A stretch of DNA of 64,000 nt from assembly GCF_001598415.1 (NCBI RefSeq), contig NZ_BCYX01000002.1, forward strand, positions 62,001 to 126,000, in the 5' to 3' direction. Position 1 is the first letter of the stretch. The number at the start of each line of letters is the position of its first letter. Below the pieces are notes generated by a model. The model had not been told where the DNA came from. It did not search any database and saw only the letters and a program-made list of their open reading frames with translations. Shown here piece by piece: positions 60,426 to 64,000 of the stretch. Both the position numbers and the translations under genes were made by a program. Source of the stretch: Sphingomonas mali NBRC 15500 (GTDB lineage: Bacteria; Pseudomonadota; Alphaproteobacteria; Sphingomonadales; Sphingomonadaceae).

Positions 60426-61412
60426 TCAGCGCCAAACTGCGAAGGTCATGCCGCAACCGGTCCCCGCAAGGCTCCGGTAACAGGGTATATAGTCGATGAG
60501 CTCCATCTCCATCCCGCTGACCGCGCCCGCGAGTGCGGACCAACAACGGAATTCGGAATTACCCGACTGCAGCTTCTCGAGCGGCAGGTTGGCATGGTCC
60601 TCCACGCTGCCGCTGCGCAGGATTTCGATGAACGCGCGATCGAATTCCTCGTCGACCACAAAGTGGCTGAGACCACCGGTTGCCAGGATCGCGACGCGAA
60701 TATCCTCCGACCAGGTCTCGACCGCGCGTCGGATGGCTTCGCCGAGCCGATAGGCGCGCGCAGGTGGCATGTTGTTGGGCGGGTAATAGGTATTGATGCT
60801 GACCGGGATGGTCGGGACCGCAATGTCGGGCATCATCCGACGGAAGACATAGCCGAACGAGTGGCTCATCGCCTGCCCTTCCGGCATATATTTCTGGTGG
60901 GCCGGGTCGAAGCCGTCCGCGATCAGGTCGCCGATCAGCCGATGTGCTAGGTCGGACGCGACCGGGTAATCGATGTCTTCTTGTCCGTACCAAAGCTCCT
61001 GCTTCAAGGTCGGATCATATTTCCACTTCATGATTCCCTGAGGCTTGTAAGGCAGCGCCTCGCCCCAGAAGATAGATAAGGCCGGCATGTTGTCGTCCTT
61101 GAACACTTCCTTGTGGTCGTCCCCGATTATGATGACGACATCGGCCGCCGCTTCGGAAAGGAGGCGCTTCGTCTCGGCGATCGCACGTTGATTCGCCTCG
61201 TGCCGCTCCTGCATCTTCTCGTCGGTGATTTCGTCGGCGAGAGCGCGATCCGCGGCTGCCAGGAGATCGTCGAATTGGACGCGGGCGCCGCTGTGATCGT
61301 GTAGCGCAAACAGGGTGCGGTCGTCGGTCGCCGCGCGCGCGCGCCACGCGGGCGGCTCCATCAGCAACGCCGGACTGTGCGACGAGCCGATGCCGAGTAC
61401 AATCTTCGCCAT
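60426..61412 (-). CDS. Class III extradiol dioxygenase (LigB/LigZ-like)
   Basis: A 328-residue catalytic-subunit-type extradiol dioxygenase of the LigB family. Likely Fe(II) ligands and catalytic His lie in GIGSSHSPALLME (near residue 12), VIIIGDDHKEVFKDDN and ATGGLSHFVVDEEFD. There is no small LigA-type subunit gene nearby. Expected reaction is cleavage of a catechol or protocatechuate-like ring. Together with the LigXa-like oxygenase encoded opposite it recalls the LigX/LigZ pair of 5-carboxyvanillate-type dimers, but the hydrolase downstream is not of the LigY family. ATG 61412 has GAGGAAAT before it. Confidence 0.92.
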   Translation of the reverse strand: MAKIVLGIGSSHSPALLMEPPAWRARAATDDRTLFALHDHSGARVQFDDLLAAADRALADEITDEKMQERHEANQRAIAETKRLLSEAAADVVIIIGDDHKEVFKDDNMPALSIFWGEALPYKPQGIMKWKYDPTLKQELWYGQEDIDYPVASDLAHRLIGDLIADGFDPAHQKYMPEGQAMSHSFGYVFRRMMPDIAVPTIPVSINTYYPPNNMPPARAYRLGEAIRRAVETWSEDIRVAILATGGLSHFVVDEEFDRAFIEILRSGSVEDHANLPLEKLQSGNSEFRCWSALAGAVSGMEMELIDYIPCYRSLAGTGCGMTFAVWR

Positions 61413-61434
61413 ATTATTTCCTCGCCCGATTTAA

Positions 61435-61449
61435 TGTATGCAGTATCCA
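61435..61449. promoter_or_regulatory. GntR-type operator, site h
   Basis: TGTATGCAGTATCCA, 22 bases before the start of the LigB-type dioxygenase gene. Full match to TGTAT-N5-ATNCA. Confidence 0.65.
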
Positions 61450-61524
61450 TAATTTCGCTTTGCGAGAGATGCAAGCGGCGGTATCGAAAAATGCATGGCG
61501 GCTTGCGCAAGCGATCGCCATTAA

Positions 61525-61539
61525 CGTATGCTGTATCCA
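61525..61539. promoter_or_regulatory. GntR-type operator, site i
   Basis: CGTATGCTGTATCCA, 90 bases from site h; both are flanked on the left by TTAA and on the right by an AT-rich ATAATT/TTATG. Serves the LigXa-like gene. Confidence 0.6.
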
Positions 61540-61770
61540 TTATGGAGAACATGCCCTCCTCTAGAACGAGTATCGTCTCGCGTCTCGCGCGATGGGGCAA
61601 CAGGCTCGGCAAACGCTGCTTGGCGGTGGGGCTTGTCATCGAGCGCGGCCGGCGAGGTAACGAACTGGCGAGCATGTCGGAGGCGCCGGACTTCGGTGCG
61701 GAGGGACCGTCGGCGGAGCGCAAGAACATCAACTCCATGAGCGACCGAGGATCTGCCGAAAGGGAATGAT

Positions 61771-63039
61771 ATGCTGAGCGTAGAAGAGAATGAACTGTTG
61801 ACCCGTGTCGGCCCGGGAACCGCGATGGGAAATGCCTTTCGGCGGTTCTGGCTACCGTTCCTGCTTTCCGACGAGTTGCAAGTCGACGCCGCGCCGCGCC
61901 GCGTGAGGTTGCTGGGGGAAGATTTGATCGCCTTCCGCGACACGGAGGGGCGTCCCGGGCTGGTGGATCGCTATTGCCCGCATCGGCGCGCCGATCTCTA
62001 CTTTGGTAGGGTCGAACAATGCGGCATCCGTTGCGCCTATCACGGCTGGAAATTCGACGTAAACGGCAACGCAATGGATATGCCAGCTGAGCCGGCGAAC
62101 ACCCCGCTGCTCAGCGAAGCAAAGATCAAGTCCTATCCGATGCGCGATTGGGGTGGCGTCTTGTGGGCCTATATGGGCGACCCCGCGACCATGCCGGCCG
62201 AGGTGCCGCAATTCGAATGGGGCACCGTTCCCGCGCATCGTCGCGTCGTCTCCAAGCGGCTCCAGCAGAACAATTATGCCCAGGCCGTGGAAGGCGGCAT
62301 CGACTCATCGCATGTCGGCATCCTGCACAGCCTGCTCGAGCCCGAGCCCGAGGCGCCGTTCAAGCAGCGCCAGCTGCCGATCGTTCCCAACCTGCCGCTC
62401 ATGGCGAAGGATACCGCGCCGCGACTGTTCGTGCGCGACACCGACTATGGTTTCATGATCGGAGCCCGGCGCAATGCGAGCGAAGCGGAATATTATTGGC
62501 GCGTCACGCAGTTTCTGCTGCCCTTCTACACCATGATCGCGCGCTGGGATGGCGAGCCGATCGTCGGCCATGCCTGGACGCCGATCGACGACTATAACAC
62601 CTGGACGTTCACGATGACCTGGCATCCCGAGCGGGATTTCCGGGACGGAGAGCGGGATCCACACCAGATTCATGTCGCCGTCGAAGATGAGGTGGACTTT
62701 CTTCCGACCGCCAACATCAAGAATGACTATCTGATCGACCGCGAGCACCAGCGGCTGCACAGCATGACGGGGATCATGGGCATCGGCGCACAAGACGCCG
62801 CGATCCAGGAAAGCATGGGACCGATCGTCGATCGCTCACGTGAAACGCTCGGCTCTGCTGATGCTGCCATCGTCAATTTTCGCCGGCGGCTCCTGAAAAT
62901 GGCGCGCGAAATGGAAGCAGGCGTCTCGCCGATCGCTCCGGCCCAACCCGATCTCTACCGCGTTCGCTCGGCAGGCATGGTGCTCGAGCGCGGCGTCGAT
63001 TTTGCCGAGGGCCTTGCCGACAGAATGAAGGCGGGCTGA
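61771..63039 (+). CDS. Rieske non-heme iron oxygenase, LigXa/phthalate-dioxygenase-like
   Basis: A 422-residue aromatic oxygenase. The Rieske ligands are Cys69, His71, Cys88 and His91 (YCPHRRADLYFGRVEQCG and YHGW), and the iron motif is EGGIDSSHVGILH with His180 and His185. The segment NDYLIDREHQRLHSMTG and the following QDAAIQESMGPIVDRSRETL are typical of the LigXa group (O-demethylases and related). It needs a ferredoxin and a reductase; the ferredoxin at 51385 is the only candidate in the window. AGGGA seven bases before ATG 61771. Divergent from the LigB-type operon with shared regulation. Confidence 0.93.
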   Translation: MLSVEENELLTRVGPGTAMGNAFRRFWLPFLLSDELQVDAAPRRVRLLGEDLIAFRDTEGRPGLVDRYCPHRRADLYFGRVEQCGIRCAYHGWKFDVNGNAMDMPAEPANTPLLSEAKIKSYPMRDWGGVLWAYMGDPATMPAEVPQFEWGTVPAHRRVVSKRLQQNNYAQAVEGGIDSSHVGILHSLLEPEPEAPFKQRQLPIVPNLPLMAKDTAPRLFVRDTDYGFMIGARRNASEAEYYWRVTQFLLPFYTMIARWDGEPIVGHAWTPIDDYNTWTFTMTWHPERDFRDGERDPHQIHVAVEDEVDFLPTANIKNDYLIDREHQRLHSMTGIMGIGAQDAAIQESMGPIVDRSRETLGSADAAIVNFRRRLLKMAREMEAGVSPIAPAQPDLYRVRSAGMVLERGVDFAEGLADRMKAG

Positions 63040-63084
63040 TTTCATCGGGCGGCGGCGACACTCGACACCGAGCATCGCCGCCGA

Positions 63085-63822
63085 TCAGGTGGCGGCGGCC
63101 TTGCGCGCCGTACGAGGTTTGCGCTGTTGTTTTGGAAGCTCGGCCTCGCCGGCCGCGGTCTGGTCAGTGGCGAGTTTTCCGACCGCGATCATATAGTCGC
63201 GGGTAGCATTCTCCGCCGCCTCTGCGTCGCCTCGCTCGATCGCCGCTAGTATGATGGCGTTATGATGGAGATCCATCTCCCGATACTTCTCGTTGCTGAA
63301 CAACGCATTGCGCGCCGACAGAAACTGGTCCTCGATCAGCAATGAGCAGCGCCGCAGCGGCTCATTGTCGCACATCTGTCGAATATCGATCCGAAATTGG
63401 TGAACGGCATCCACATATGCGCCGAATCTGCCCGATGCATGTGCGCGTTGAGCGCGCTCGTATGATTTTCGAAGCGCCTTGACTCGTTCGGTGTCACCGC
63501 TGTTCGCCGCGTAAAAAGCAACGCGCGGATCGATCAGGATGTGAACCTCGATGCGGTCGGCAAATTTCTTCGGCGTATCCACCGGCAGGGTATAGCCACG
63601 CTCCTCGCTGACGATCAGTCCGTCGCGAAGCAACTGGAACAGCGCCTCCCGCACGGGCGTTCGCGACACGCCGTATTTTTCGGCGAGTTCGACTTCGTAC
63701 AGGCGATGGCTAGCATTGAAACTGCCCGCCTTCAGGTCGTCCTTGATGAGGTCATAGACCTGGTCCCGGAGACGTTTTCCGTAAACCGCTTGCGCAGGTG
63801 CCTTGGCCAAATCCCACTCCAT
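63085..63822 (-). CDS. GntR family regulator, FadR/FCD subfamily
   Basis: A 245-residue regulator closely similar to the one at 29251-30048. Winged helix: RLRDQVYDLIKDDLKAGSF with EKYGVSRTPVREALFQLLRDG; FCD domain from about residue 70 to 215, tail Lys/Arg/Ala-rich. ATG 63822 has GGTGG before it; the same frame reaches 63939 but those codons run through the operator at 63928-63942. It is most likely the specific regulator of the TGTAT-N5-ATNCA promoters and controls itself. Confidence 0.93.
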   Translation of the reverse strand: MEWDLAKAPAQAVYGKRLRDQVYDLIKDDLKAGSFNASHRLYEVELAEKYGVSRTPVREALFQLLRDGLIVSEERGYTLPVDTPKKFADRIEVHILIDPRVAFYAANSGDTERVKALRKSYERAQRAHASGRFGAYVDAVHQFRIDIRQMCDNEPLRRCSLLIEDQFLSARNALFSNEKYREMDLHHNAIILAAIERGDAEAAENATRDYMIAVGKLATDQTAAGEAELPKQQRKPRTARKAAAT

Positions 63823-63927
63823 TTCGCCACCAAAAATTTGGTCGTTCGCCGCGCTATAGCCGGAAACCGGTGCGAGCGTCACCCCATAGCGTATACAAAG
63901 AACAGTTTTGACATGATAAGTCAGTTG

Positions 63928-63942
63928 TGTATACTGCATCCA
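63928..63942. promoter_or_regulatory. GntR-type operator, site j
   Basis: TGTATACTGCATCCA, about 105 bases before the start of the GntR gene, a full match; another half site GTATACA lies at 63891-63897. Confidence 0.65.
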
Positions 63943-64000
63943 GTAATATCGGCGGAACCGACGTTTAATAGGGCCAGAGGATGCTACGGAATCCGACTTT

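Larger units (their letters stand above)
61413..61770. other. Divergent promoter region with two GntR-type operators
   Basis: 358 bases between the LigB-type operon and the LigXa-like gene. It holds the sites at 61435 and 61525, each serving one direction. A frame 61542-61769 could encode about 75 residues, but it starts inside the operator without ribosome site and has no recognisable family, so it is not called as a gene. Confidence 0.55.

Noticed and set aside
61542..61769. A 75-codon frame between the LigB-type and LigXa-like genes
   Set aside because: It starts just after an operator with no ribosome site, has low-complexity composition and no recognisable domain; treated as leader sequence.

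Overview
This window is a high-GC stretch of an alphaproteobacterial genome, most likely a sphingomonad (Sphingomonas/Sphingobium/Novosphingobium group). The signs are four TonB-dependent receptors with the IVVTAQRR/IVVTGSR type plug start, tannase-family esterases, GH3 enzymes, LigXa/LigB-type and CarAa-type oxygenases, and coding on nearly all of the sequence. No rRNA, tRNA, CRISPR array, intact insertion sequence or phage was found. The whole window reads as one catabolic island for plant-type phenolic glycosides and esters. Three decayed genes (GH2 beta-galactosidase, CusA/CzcA-type RND pump, SDR) point to past rearrangement.

Left part (1-25.3 kb): a truncated TonB receptor and a secreted type-B carboxylesterase come first. 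A tight operon at 4.0-11.1 kb follows: luciferase-like monooxygenase, FMN reductase, cytosolic GH3/PA14 glucosidase, extradiol (VOC) dioxygenase, alpha/beta hydrolase and cyclase-family protein. Next are a Gfo/Idh/MocA sugar oxidoreductase, two sugar-isomerase-like TIM barrels and a TetR regulator. A second operon at 15.3-19.2 kb holds both subunits of a C-glycoside deglycosylase (TIM-barrel alpha plus small beta subunit), a DHA2 exporter-type MFS protein and a fumarylacetoacetate-hydrolase-family enzyme. A divergent MFS transporter and GMC oxidoreductase, an IclR regulator, and the meta-pathway pair acylating acetaldehyde dehydrogenase plus 4-hydroxy-2-oxovalerate aldolase complete it. A palindrome AGAAY-N4-RTTCT occurs in front of five of these units and is probably the operator of the TetR protein. 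The inferred logic is C3 oxidation of the sugar, C-C or O-deglycosylation, hydroxylation and ring cleavage of the aglycone, then pyruvate and acetyl-CoA.

Right part (25.3-64 kb): an MFS transporter, SDR, CarAa-like Rieske oxygenase, two closely similar GntR/FCD regulators, two tannase/feruloyl-esterase-family proteins, several other hydrolases, a periplasmic GH3, a sulfatase and three complete TonB receptors. An operon ALDH / thiamine-diphosphate enzyme / Rieske ferredoxin lies opposite an aspartate-dehydrogenase-like gene. At the end a LigXa-like Rieske oxygenase lies opposite a LigB-type extradiol dioxygenase, an alpha/beta hydrolase and an FAH enzyme. A 15-bp motif TGTAT-N5-ATNCA and close variants lies in front of nine promoter regions here, including that of each GntR gene. 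This suggests one regulon for uptake, ester cleavage and aromatic degradation.

Substrates cannot be read from sequence. Flavonoid or other aryl C-glycosides (left) and aromatic carboxylic esters or lignin-type aromatics (right) are the working hypotheses.
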